Below, piece by piece: positions 15,001 to 23,931 of a stretch of DNA of 64,000 bases. Positions within the stretch are counted from its first letter, which is position 1. Every line of letters begins with the position of its first letter. Made by a program: the position numbers and the translations under genes. This DNA comes from Pratylenchus scribneri (Eukaryota; Nematoda; Chromadorea; Rhabditida; Pratylenchidae): positions 558,001 through 622,000 of the forward strand of contig JAQSEB010000185.1 in NCBI GenBank assembly GCA_030063045.1. The letters are read 5' to 3'. The notes under the pieces were generated by a model. That model was not told the DNA's origin. It worked only from the letters and a program-made list of their open reading frames with translations, and made no database searches.

Positions 15001-18000
15001 ATATTTTACTTCTTTAGAGATTTTGATAGAGTCGGGCGAATAGTTCACTCGGACGCGACAAATGATTTTCCCTTCGCGTTGTTGTTTCTCAACACAAAAC
15101 AATTTGTCGGTGGAAGTTTTGCATTTGGAGAGCACTTTTTCGGACCAATCCTTGAACATTTGATTGGTGTCGAGCTTTTGACGAAGCAATTCACATTCCT
15201 TCTTCAATTCTTTTCCTATAAAAGAAATAATCATTCAATAAGTAATTATTAGCTGACTACAAAAAAAAGTTAAGATTATTGGATATTGCTTCTAAAATCC
15301 TAGGAACTTTCTTGTTTTTGGAGGAGAGGGAAGAAAATTAAGAAGATGACGATGATGAAGACCATCTAATGCTCAGAAACCCCTTCTTCATCAGCATCTC
15401 CCATCTTTTTCACAATCATCATCCTCATCTTCACAAAACTTCCTTTTTCATTATCATCCTTCCAATCCTATTGTTCTTCATAATCATCATCATCTCCACA
15501 ATCTTAATCATCCTCATCTTGACACTTCGCTACCTTCTTCTTCTTCTTATTCATCATCCTCATCTTCATAATCATTATCACTCATCTTCACTACCTTTTC
15601 TTCTTCATATTTATTATCATCATCCTCATCTTCACTACCTTTTCTTCTTCATATTTATTATCATCATCCTCATCTTCACTACCTTTTCTTCTTCATATTT
15701 ATTATCATCATCCTCATCTTCACTACCTTTTCTTCTTCATATTTATTATCATCATCCTCATCTTCACTACCTTTTCTTCTTCCTATCATCATCCTCACCT
15801 TCAAAACCTTCTTCTTCTTATTCATCATCCTCATCTTCAAAACCTTCTTCTTCCTCATAATAAATAACCTTCATTTTCACAATCTTCTTCTTCATTTTCT
15901 TTATCGTCTTGCAGCTCATCCCCCCCCTCCCACCCTAATAACAGGAACAGAAAAGTACCACCTTATGATTATTGACTATTTCAGCAATCCAAAAATTTAG
16001 GATTTTAAATTATTTTAGAATTATAAACCTTCAATATGATTTGTCCACTGTTCGCCCAGCACATTCTCAATTCGTTTGATATTCATAGTCAGCAAATATT
16101 CATTTTGCTTGAGCCACATAACTTTTGCCGAAAAGTCTGGAATGTCATAATTGCCGGCAACGGAAACAGCCATTGTGCTTCGGCCCTGGTCCAAGATGCT
16201 TTCCTGTAGCTCGATGATGTCCTTTTTGACCAATTCAATCAGGGTGGCTTGATATTCTCGGATGGCCGTGCGAATGTGTGGACGAACGAAGAGGGCATTG
16301 TAGCGAGAGAAAATGGAGAACATTTCATCAGCATTTTTGGCTGCTGCTGCTCCCAATTGTTCACGGAGTTGTGAGGCAAGCTTAAAAATTAAATCATCAA
16401 ATGTTCTAAAAAGAATTGATGGTTACCTGTGTTTCGATTCGGCTAATATGCTCTCGGTAATATTGCATTGCGCCTTCCCATGCCTGTTGACCGGCTTGGC
16501 TCAAATCCAAATAATTGATCTCCTTGACCGCTTCATATGCCTTGTTCACCTAAATATTAATAATATTTATCATATTTAATTAATTTTTGAAATCTTCATT
16601 ATAATATAATCGTATTAGCCAGCCTAAACCCAAGTATAATCATTTTTGATCAAAACTATTTCCAAACCTCCTTCTCCGGATTGTTAGCAACTCCCATTGT
16701 GCCGGTCCCAGTTGAACGAAGAACGCGAGTAATGACACTGCTCAATTGTTCATGCGATTTTCTACAAATTTATTTTAATTAAAATTTAATTTTAGTATTA
16801 AAAACCTGAATTTGTGCAGTTCTTCCAGCCGCTTTTCCAACTCCTTATGTCGATTTGGCACTCGATGAAATAGTTTGGTTGAATCAGTGGAGCGCTGCTT
16901 TTTGCCAATATCCCGAAAAATTGTTTGTATTTTGTCCGCCTCATCATCCCAAAGAGTCCAAATTTTTCCACATGAAACTGCGACCTCATCCAGTTCTGGC
17001 ATTGGCGCATGCATGAGAAGACGAGGTTTTAGCAACTTTGGATATTGGGTTATTTTTTAAAGAAACAATCGAGGTGAAAACCTGAATAATTTGTTCGCAA
17101 AGGTCTGTGGAAATTGTCGTGAAAAACTGGATTGCACGCTTCAGTGGATATTTGGTATTTCGGATCTTCTTCAGGCTGCCACAAATGTTTGCAATTGCCG
17201 TACGGACTTCATCCAAATTGGTGGCAGCCAACAAATCGTTCAGGGGAATGTCTTTCATCAATTGGTTGTAATCTTGTGCGGTGGCCAGCATTTCCTTCAA
17301 GCCTAAATGTTATCAAAATGTCAATATGAATGGATTTAAGTAAATCGAAACCTGTGTCTGAGTCGAATGAAACGGTGGCATGAAATCGTTTGCCCGCTTT
17401 GAGTGCTTCCAAAGTCAAAACAACTTCATCCGATTCTCGCATCTCCTGGATTCGGGTCAGTGCTCGTTCAATGTTCATCCAGAATGTGGCCTCTTGGAGA
17501 GCAGTGCCGGAAGATGGGTCGCGATCCATTCGGGTGACTTTTCGGATCGATTCAATCCAACGGTTCACGCCATTTTGAAGACTGTTCAAAAATTCCGAAT
17601 CCTGGATGAGATCACCGAGATCAGCTGGAAAGTTAAGGTTTTATTGATTTTTATAATTGTAATTGGTAAAAGCATGCCTGCATTTGGCTTCTTTCCCTCA
17701 GCTCTGGCCAATTCCACAATTTGTTTGATGTGCGGATTTATTTCCAGATGCACTTCGGGGATGTCAACATTTTGTTTGAGATGTCGCAAATGCACTTGAA
17801 CTTCGTTCAACGATTTTTCCAGTGAAGTCAATTTCAGGTCGCCGGTGCCTGAGCGTTTTGCTTTTCGCAGTCCATCAATCCATTTGCACAGTTCAAGTTG
17901 GAGATTTTCCACATATTCTTTCGGGTCTTGGAATTCGGTAGAATCATCAGCTTCTTGTTTAATCGAAGAGTTTGGGTCAAAGTCGCTTGTCAATGATGTG

Positions 18001-18029
18001 TCGCCTGCCGATTGATCAGCAGCTGCCAT
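1..18029 (-). CDS. dhc-1: Cytoplasmic dynein-1 heavy chain, 3' end beyond the window
   Basis: Motor subunit of cytoplasmic dynein, an ATP-driven minus-end microtubule motor. Forty-six exons join in frame to 11853 nt (3951 codons) from ATG 18029: 18029-17678, 17624-17352, 17302-17082, 17035-16806, 16761-16668, 16549-16427, 16380-16029, 15215-15010, 14957-14748, 14704-14441, 14391-14125, 14071-13853, 13803-13641, 13396-13245, 13194-13048, 12900-12609, 12512-12319, 12272-12215, 12166-11667, 11324-11090, 11045-10789, 10391-10215, 10169-9786, 9668-9292, 8868-8563, 8397-8068, 8022-7866, 7819-7436, 7255-7109, 7061-6826, 6402-6165, 6119-5844, 5606-5310, 5259-5017, 4968-4678, 4541-4134, 4089-3814, 3765-3478, 3083-2883, 2835-2303, 2214-2019, 1829-1506, 1459-1247, 1199-827, 744-587, 231-1. 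P-loops: AAA1 GPAGTGKT (about residue 1757), AAA2 GSSGSGKT (2066), AAA3 GPPGSGKT (2421), AAA4 GVSGSGKT (2764). AAA1 Walker B is CFDEFNR. The stalk coiled coils and microtubule-binding tip span about 3021-3275, then AAA5 and part of AAA6. About 600 residues are missing compared with known full-length proteins. The AAA1 motif and the tail separate it from axonemal dyneins. Confidence 0.96.
3312..3440 (+). mobile_element. tRNA-related SINE, tailed subfamily, copy A
   Basis: In dynein intron 3084-3477. It begins AAATTTAGGTCTCGGGTTCG with the Pol III B-box-like GGGTTCGAACCC, then a T run and a tail with TTTTATGCA and ATTTCGAGACGAAA. Head and tail recur on the minus strand at about 53435-53570 and 53595-53725. 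No clear A box is seen in this copy, so it is probably 5'-truncated. Confidence 0.6.
6560..6712 (-). mobile_element. tRNA-related SINE-like element, copy D
   Basis: In dynein intron 6403-6825. On the minus strand there is an A-box-like TGGCCGATTGG and a B-box-like GTTCGAATC, spaced as in a tRNA, followed by GCAAATAATT. The arms do not fold into a convincing cloverleaf, and a T/A-rich tail follows, so it is read as a tRNA-derived SINE rather than a working tRNA gene. Confidence 0.5.
8935..9240 (+). mobile_element. MITE-like element family 1 (GGTTTATCC family)
   Basis: In dynein intron 8869-9291. Diagnostic blocks in order: GGTTTAAGGGTTTATCCTAC, a CCAATTGGATAG-like block, ATTGAATGGTTTAT, TTAATGGTTTAGTCAAAATT, AACAGTTTAAACCGATTT, AAGCCAAAATATAATCAA, and an end near GATAAATCCCTGAACCG. 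No coding capacity; at least nine copies occur in the window. Confidence 0.7.
10605..10715. repeat. Imperfect inverted repeat of GAAGAA/TTCTTC
   Basis: Inside dynein intron 10392-10788. The left arm (GAAGATGAAGAAGAAGG region) pairs with the right arm (CTTCATCTTTACTTCTTCTT), and flanks GGGGTGGAAGGG and CTTTCCAACCCCCC extend the pairing. It looks like a hairpin or short MITE-like insertion of about 110 bp. Confidence 0.5.
11395..11625 (+). mobile_element. MITE-like element family 1
   Basis: In dynein intron 11325-11666. It carries the family blocks TGGTTTATCCTACAAACCAT, GTTCAAAATCATAAGTTAGA, AAACCTAAGCCAAAATGTAA and a 3' end near GGTCTAGGATTGTGAATG. The central block with the paired TTTAAACC is missing. 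Confidence 0.6.
12930..13025 (-). mobile_element. tRNA-related SINE-like element, copy E
   Basis: In dynein intron 12901-13047. On the minus strand: A-box-like TAGTCAAATGG, B-box GGTTCGAATCC, then GAGCAAATAATTTTTT. Its downstream motif matches the other tRNA-like elements in this window. The 5' flank abuts the exon that ends at 13048. Confidence 0.5.
15340..15920. repeat. CATC/CTTC microsatellite block in a dynein intron
   Basis: A pyrimidine-rich block of imperfect TCATCATCCTCATCTTCA units lies inside the 813-nt intron 15216-16028, the largest intron of the dynein gene. It includes a nearly perfect 57-bp longer-order repeat around 15590-15780 (containing CTACCTTTTCTTCTTCATAT). The long Ser/His/Leu-rich open frame across it is a by-product of simple sequence, not a gene. 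A similar block lies at 47500-47765. Confidence 0.85.
17625..17677 (-). other. GC-AG intron 1 of dynein heavy chain
   Basis: The donor reads GCAG then GCATGC, so the intron begins with GC, not GT. The acceptor is TTTCCAG. Removing it joins G+CT into an Ala codon and keeps the frame. No GT donor in the vicinity restores the frame equally well. Confidence 0.7.
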
Positions 18030-19009
18030 TTTTTATTCAAATTTTTAGAATAGATTTCAAATCAAATTTTTTGATTGTAAATATAATTTAATAATCTGCT
18101 GAAACAGAATATTATTTTTAGCTTGGAAATTGGAACAAAATTGGATTTTGATTGAGCTAGAAAAATGGTTTTGCTTAAAACAAAGTATGCTTGATTGGTT
18201 TGGTCTCCTCAAATATAGTTCTAATTTAGTAAAATTCTAAACGGTAAAAATACGGATGCTGAATTTTTGATAGCACGAACAAAAATCAACAACTAGAGCC
18301 AAAGCCAGTTCAGTGATTGGCGATGATCGCTGAAGCTCAAGTTATTCAATTTAACGACGAGAAAAGCCAAGCCAAGCCTTTTTCTAGTTGTCTCGCCTCT
18401 CTTTGTTTATTGCTATCTCTCATTTTTTCAGACATAATATCCAAATTAATAAAATAAAAATATTTTAATTTAAATGCTTAATCGAATATCCTACACAGTA
18501 TCCAAATTAATCATTTTCGGCTTAAAAATGCCGGTTTATCGGTTTGTTTGTGATGGCACATGGCACCTTGCAGTATTACCGAAAATAAAATTAATAAATC
18601 CAGTCAATTCTATTGGTCATCAAGGGCAATTTTATTTTAGATGAAGCTATTTTTTGCCGTCCATCCACATCCATCCACTCAAGTCAAGGATTCCTGCTTA
18701 ACCTCAAAGGCTACATTAATCAATCTAATAAGTCAGCAGCAGGTTCTTGCCTTATTCTTCTCCTTTCGCACCTTTCTCACTTTCGTTTGCTCTCCGGATT
18801 TGCCGGATTTTGCTCTTGCTTTGATGGATGAGCTTATTAATGGAAGAATTAACGGTCGGCGGACGGGCGGCATCCTCCCATTTTCGCGCACATTCCTTTA
18901 ATTCTTCTCACACCTTTCACTCTCCCTACCTTGTTCCGTATTGTTTTAATAGATGAAAAAAAAATGGAGAAGGGCAACAAATTACAAAGCTAATAATTCC
19001 ACCCCCTCG
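18030..19009. promoter_or_regulatory. Divergent intergenic region, dynein / Kunitz gene
   Basis: About 1 kb separates the dynein start codon from the first plausible Kunitz exon, so both promoters should lie here. No TATA box, initiator or trans-splice acceptor could be assigned with confidence. Short open frames near 18613-18901 have no recognisable domain. Confidence 0.4.
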
Positions 19010-22000
19010 ATGGGCTGCTTTTTAGGCATAAAGGGTGCCGTGTGAAAATTAATGCGGATAAAAGTCAAAGTCAACCGCTAAATCCAATCTCTTGCTTTAT
19101 GGAATTTACGAATTTTGCTATTTTCACTTTCATTTTTTGCTGTTCCTGACTGATAATCATTGAATTGTAATTTTCAGATTCCATTCTTTTAAAAAATGCC
19201 GAATTTGTCTAATAAATTCTCAACTTATTCGGCAATTTTCGGTATTCAAATGGGAATTAATTAATCCAAAAAATACTTTAGCCCTTTTACTCGCCCATTT
19301 TGTACAAATTTTGGCTGATTCTTCCGGCGAAAATTCAACAATCCACTACAATGAATCAGCCGTTCTGCCTGCGGCATTCCTTTGTGCCGATGGCAAAGGC
19401 CCACTTTTGGAAGGGGAGGAACGCATTTTCCCCTGCGATGGCCAATGTCCTGCCGGTTTCGAATGCGAAACGGTGAAAGGCATGAACGAAGGCGGTATAT
19501 GCTGTCCAAATTTGGAAGAATTATACAAGTAAAAGATGTTTTCTTTATTAATCAGAGGGAAATATTTAATTTGCCGAAAAATGTATTCTATTGAAAATGC
19601 CCAAAAGATTGTACCAAATTAATCCTAGACCCATAAATTTATACCACAATCGATTAATCCTCGATTAAATGCAATCATTTGTCTATATTTTTGGCTTGAG
19701 TTTAACCTCTTCTAAATTTTAGTTTTGTACCATTAAACCGGGAACAGTTTAAACCGTTTAATACCCTTTAATTTTGACCAAACCATTAGCAAATTATATA
19801 CCATTTAATGTGTTAGACCAGCAACAGTTGTATCAAATATGTGTATATGGTGGTGAATGTAGGATAAACCCTTAAACAATTAGAATTATTGTGGCCATAA
19901 TGTACTTTTTGGCCATAAAATACATTATTATTATCCCTTTATTATAATCCATGGATTTTCAGACTTTACAATGCGGCGGAAAGTAGTGAGGAAAATGCGG
20001 GAGGAGATGATGGCCGCGAACGAAAAGAGAAGGAGGATGGAGAGGAGAAATCTACGGTAAATGTTGGCCGTGATGAACAGCAAGAATTGGGCGTTAATGC
20101 CATGGCATTGTTGGAGGAACATTACGGTGAAAAGATTGTCCGACCGCGGCCCGTAAGAAAATATTAAAATGACATATTTTACTCTATTAGAAGCCATTTT
20201 TTTATTAGAAGCATACTCTTTAATTGAAGCCCACTTTATGTCAACTTTTAAGGTTAAGAAAATCAAAATGTTAATTTTTGAAATTTACAGGCCCACTCTC
20301 TATTAGAAGCCAACCTTAAAAAAAAGGGGGCTATGAAACTTGTAACCCAAGAACTTCTAATAGGAAAAAAATATTAATTATAATTTTATTCAATCAATAA
20401 TAATTTTTAAAAATTTTTTCTAAGAAGCCTAGATCTGTTTCTCCTCTATCCAATCCGGACGAACAATCCCCACTCGCTTTGGTCCGCTCCAATCCAATCG
20501 AAATTCGTCGCACCCAACCTCGATGGGATGGCCTAAGCGAAGGTCAGTATTTAAAAAAAAATGAATTGAATCAAAAATTCAGCGAATATTTGGCGCCCAC
20601 GGGCTCAAGCTATACGGCCCTCTCTCGTCGGTCCACACAAAAAATTAGGCGGGAATGTGGATGCAAGCGGGGAGGAATTCAGCTGTCGACGACAACGGCT
20701 GGAATTGTTTTGTGAGGATGGCCGACGGCGAACACAATTTGTGATGCGTTGGTATGCAAAAGAAGGCAGATGTTACACATATCCATGGGGTTATTGTCCT
20801 GGTCAGTTCAATTTTCTTTCAATTTTTTAACTTCTAGTGCAGTTATACCCCATTTGTTCCGGAAAGTTTTAATTCTGATTTTGCCTTCCGGTTGTTCCGG
20901 AAAGTTTTAATTCTGATTTTGTTTCCGGTTGTTCCGGAAAATATTAATTCTGATTTTGTTTCCGGTTGTTCCGGAAAGTTTTAATTCTGATTTTGTTTCC
21001 GGTTGTTCCGGAAAGTTTTAATTCTGATTTTGTTTCCGGTTGTTCCGGAAAATATTAATTCTGATTTTGTTTCCGGTTGTTCCGGAAAGTTTTAATTCTG
21101 ATTTTGTTTCCGGTTGTTCCGGAAAGTTTTAATTCTGATTTTGTTTCCGGTTGTTCCGGAAAGTTTTAATTCTGATTTTGTTTCCGGTTGTTCCGGAAAG
21201 TTTTAATTCTGATTTTGTTTCCGGTTGTTCCGGAAAGTTTTAATTCTGATTTTGTTTCCGGTTGTTCCGGAAAGTTTTAATTCTGATTTTGTTTCCGGTT
21301 GTTCCGGAAAGTTTTAATTCTGATTTTGTTTCCGGTTGTTCCGGAAAGTTTTAATTCTGATTTTGTTTCCGGTTGTTCCGGAAAGTTTTAATTCTGATTT
21401 TGTTTCCGGTTGTTCCGGAAAGTTTTAATTCTGATTTTGTTTCCGGTTGTTCCGAAAAGTTTTAATTTTGATTTTGTTTTCCGGAAAAAATACTGATTTG
21501 CATTCGAGCTCTTTTGAATGGTACCACCATATTCGATTTGACCAAATACAATAAAAGTGCTATCCTAATCCAATTTTTAGTTATCTTAAATTTATTATCT
21601 CAAAGGTGAGCCTGTTGCCTCGGACCGGACTTTGAGAACCAGGGAAGAATGTGAACTGCTTTGTACCGATCCATTGGATGCTGGCCAGGATTCACCTGTT
21701 GTGAATGTTGTTCGCTTTGGATTTGGCGGAGATGGTGGAGGAGAATCACCACAAATTGGCCAACAAGAAAAGCAACAAAAATTGGAACTGTTTAGCAAGA
21801 AGCATCAATTCGACGGAGGAAAAGAGGAAGGCGGTGAAAGGGAAGAGTTGGCCGCCGCTGCCGCAGCCCCAAATCAAGAAGTCATCGTGCCCACCGAACA
21901 ACAAACGACGGAATTTGGCAACAGTCCTGTGGCTGCTAATGCTGGAGTGGATTCTGGAGCACCTGAACCCGTTGATTTATCAGCATTACCAGGTGGAATA

Positions 22001-23222
22001 TTTTTATATTAAAGAGGGTTTATCCTATACCCTCAAACCTTATATACCCAATTGGATAGAGCTGGTCAAGACACATTGAATGGTTTATAATTTTAATGGT
22101 TTAGTCAAAATTAAATGGGTAGGGTATTAAACGGTTTGAACCGATTTTGGTTTAATGGTTCAAAATCATAAGTTAGAATTGGTTTTAAACCAAAGCCAAA
22201 ACATACTCATATGAGTCTTGAGGAGATCTTTCCAACGGGTTTAATTTTATGGGTTTAGGAATAAATCACTGTGAACTGTTATAATCTTTTAGGCATTTTC
22301 AATTCTCTTTTTGGCACATTATTCATTTTTAGTACAGTATTTTTTCCACTATACAAAATGCAAAATTGATAAATAAATTATTTTGGCCATATTTAATAAT
22401 AAATAAGTCGAAAGAAAATATTTAATATTTCATAAATAATTATCCAAAAATCCAATCATAAATCCATATTTTCCAGCCGATGATTCCTCCTCCCAATCAT
22501 CTCCTCCCCTTTCCCATCGAAATGGCCAACAACAATCATCCGCTGGCTCCCCTCCATCCTCCTCCTCCGCTGAATTGGCCGAATTCCTGTTGGCCGATCA
22601 ACGGCCGGTGCCAAAGCGTAAACGATGCGAAAAAGTGAGCCCCTATCGGGCAATGTGCGCCCAAGACGGGATGCCCAGCCAATTCACGCTGCGTTGGTAT
22701 CAACGAGGGCAAGCATGCTTTGCTTACCCTTACGGCTATTGTCATGTGGGTTAAATTAATCCAAAGTTAATTTTAATTTAATTTTAATTAGATTACTTAA
22801 TAGCAAAACCCCTTAGGGAATTATTTTTCAATCCATAAAAAATTGGGAAAATTTGGGGTATAATTCCTTAATTTTTGGGCATTTTTTAAACCAATATTTT
22901 TAGATCTTAAGGGAAACAAAAAAGTGGAATAAAATTTTTAAATTTCACCCTAGGCCCTAATAAGAGTTGCGGTTCCTCAAAGTCGAGGGTTGGGAATTAA
23001 TATAAAAGGCTAATTACTTTTAAATTATTAATAAAAATGAATTTTAAAAATGCCATTTGACTCTAATAAAATTGAATTTTTCTTCAGGGTGAATCTGTCT
23101 ATGCCGAAGAGCCAATCAAAACAGAACGAGAATGTTTGGCCCTGTGTGTTCAGAAAAGGGACAGCCTCCGAGGATTAGCCGGATTGCGTGCCCGACGACG
23201 GCGATTGTTGAGGAGAAGTTAA
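19010..23222 (+). CDS. Secreted lustrin/Kunitz-domain protein with two atypical Kunitz domains
   Basis: Seven exons are well supported: 19282-19528, 19963-20152, 20425-20542, 20583-20801, 21606-21992, 22477-22745, 23088-23222 (TAA). They need a phase-1 first exon. Candidate 19010-19034 would give a hydrophobic leader (MGCFLGIKALLLAHFVQILA); candidate 19099-19141 (MEFTNFAIF...) has a weaker GTTCCT donor. Order of parts: leader; a lustrin-like cysteine block (CADGKGPLLEG ... CDGQCPAGFEC ... GICCP); acidic K/E-rich linker; Kunitz 1 (C-x8-C-x19-C-x7-C-x16-C-x3-C); Q/A/G-rich linker; Kunitz 2 (C-x9-C-x19-C-x7-C-x16-C-x3-C); basic tail RARRRRLLRRS. The second and third spacings exceed those of classical BPTI, but RWY and Y-x-Y-C landmarks are kept. 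Likely extracellular, as a protease inhibitor or matrix protein; the inhibited protease cannot be inferred. Total about 530 residues. Confidence 0.85.
19690..19895 (-). mobile_element. MITE-like element family 1, inverted
   Basis: In Kunitz intron 19529-19962. It is the reverse complement of the family, recognised by TTTTTGGCTTGAGTTTAACC, ACAGTTTAAACCGTTTAATA, CCTTTAATTTTGACCAAACC and GGATAAACCCTTAAACAATT at its right end. Confidence 0.65.
20160..20370. mobile_element. MITE-like element family 4 (ATTAGAAGCC family)
   Basis: Fills most of Kunitz intron 20153-20424. It repeats CTCTATTAGAAGCC at about 20183 and 20300, with TTAATTGAAGCCCACTTTAT between. Similar TTAGAAGCC or TAATAGAAGCC blocks occur at 23625-23800, 42376-42600 and 47280-47400. 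Confidence 0.5.
20857..21485 (+). repeat. 37-bp tandem satellite in a Kunitz-gene intron
   Basis: About 17 head-to-tail copies of a 37-bp unit, containing GTTCCGGAAAGTTTTAATTC then TGATTTTGTTTCCGGTT, lie in intron 20802-21605, which splits the first Kunitz domain. Period measured at 21005 and 21042. Copies are nearly identical; two near the left end carry AAAATATTAATT instead of AAAGTTTTAATT, 111 bp (three units) apart. Each unit contains the palindrome TTCCGGAA. Confidence 0.95.
22010..22300 (+). mobile_element. MITE-like element family 1
   Basis: In Kunitz intron 21993-22476. A nearly full-length copy: GGGTTTATCCTATACCCTCA, ACCCAATTGGATAGAGCTGG, GAATGGTTTATAATTTTAAT, AACGGTTTGAACCGATTTTG, AAACCAAAGCCAAAACATAC and end GAACTGTTATAATC. 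The 3' ATTATAACAGTT read in reverse resembles the 5' ATTATAATGGTT of other copies, suggesting short terminal inverted repeats. Confidence 0.7.
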
Positions 23223-23367
23223 ATTGTTTAATGGATGGATAATTGAAAATAATGCGATTAAAAATTGTCCCCAAAAAAATTCACAAAATTACTCATTTCA
23301 TTTTGAAAATTTCATTTTATTTTAATTTAAATTATTTATTATTGTAATTTTTGGTTTTTACACGTAA

Positions 23368-23373
23368 AATAAA
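23368..23373 (+). terminator. Candidate poly(A) signal of the Kunitz gene
   Basis: AATAAA about 146 nt after the stop codon; a second AATAAA lies at 23412-23417. Either could serve; no transcript evidence is available. Confidence 0.4.
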
Positions 23374-23624
23374 TATAATAATATTTTGTGGTGATTGATG
23401 AATTTCATATGAATAAAGTGGGGAAAGGGAAATATTTAATTTACCAACAAAAACATTGAATTTACCAAAAACTTTTAGTGCATGTTTTATAGTCATTGGC
23501 TTTAGGATATTAATTTTAGGGGTTAGGTTAAGGCTTATTGCTTATAAGTTCTCGGAGTATATGAATCTCAGAGAAGCTTGATTTGGCCAAATTATATGGC
23601 CTCAAAAATTAGATTACCGTAAAT

Positions 23625-23800
23625 TCTCTAGTGTAAGATAAGTCCCCTCTGTAATAGAAGCCTCCTCTCTCTCTAATACAATCCCATTTTGAGGATTTTT
23701 AAGGAGAAAAAAAAATTGAACATGTGAATTTTTGCCTCATATGGAGAATATTTGAAATTTATAAGCTCCGGGGCTTCTATGGAGAATTTACGGTATTTTT
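23625..23800. mobile_element. MITE family 4 with perfect TACCGTAAATTCTC terminal repeats
   Basis: Between the convergent 3' ends of the Kunitz and GPCR genes. The left end TACCGTAAATTCTC and the right end GAGAATTTACGGTA are exact inverted repeats, about 170 bp apart. The outermost TA on both sides would be a TA target-site duplication, as made by Tc1/mariner-type transposases. No coding capacity. Confidence 0.75.
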
Positions 23801-23931
23801 TGACACAAAAAGTTTCTGGCAAATTCATTGTATTTTTTCGGCAAATTAAATCGTTTTTTTGAACTACAAATTATGTGATGAATTTGGTGAGATCAATAAA
23901 AGTATAATGGTGATTTGAAGGATTAAAAATG

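Noticed and set aside
15369..15860. 163-codon open frame rich in Ser, His, Leu
   Set aside because: It lies wholly in a CATC/CTTC microsatellite within a dynein intron and reflects simple sequence.
1..18029. Axonemal dynein as the identity of the large gene
   Set aside because: The tail sequence, AAA1 GPAGTGKTE with CFDEFNR, and the stalk/AAA5 sequence fit cytoplasmic dynein-1, and nematodes lack motile axonemes.
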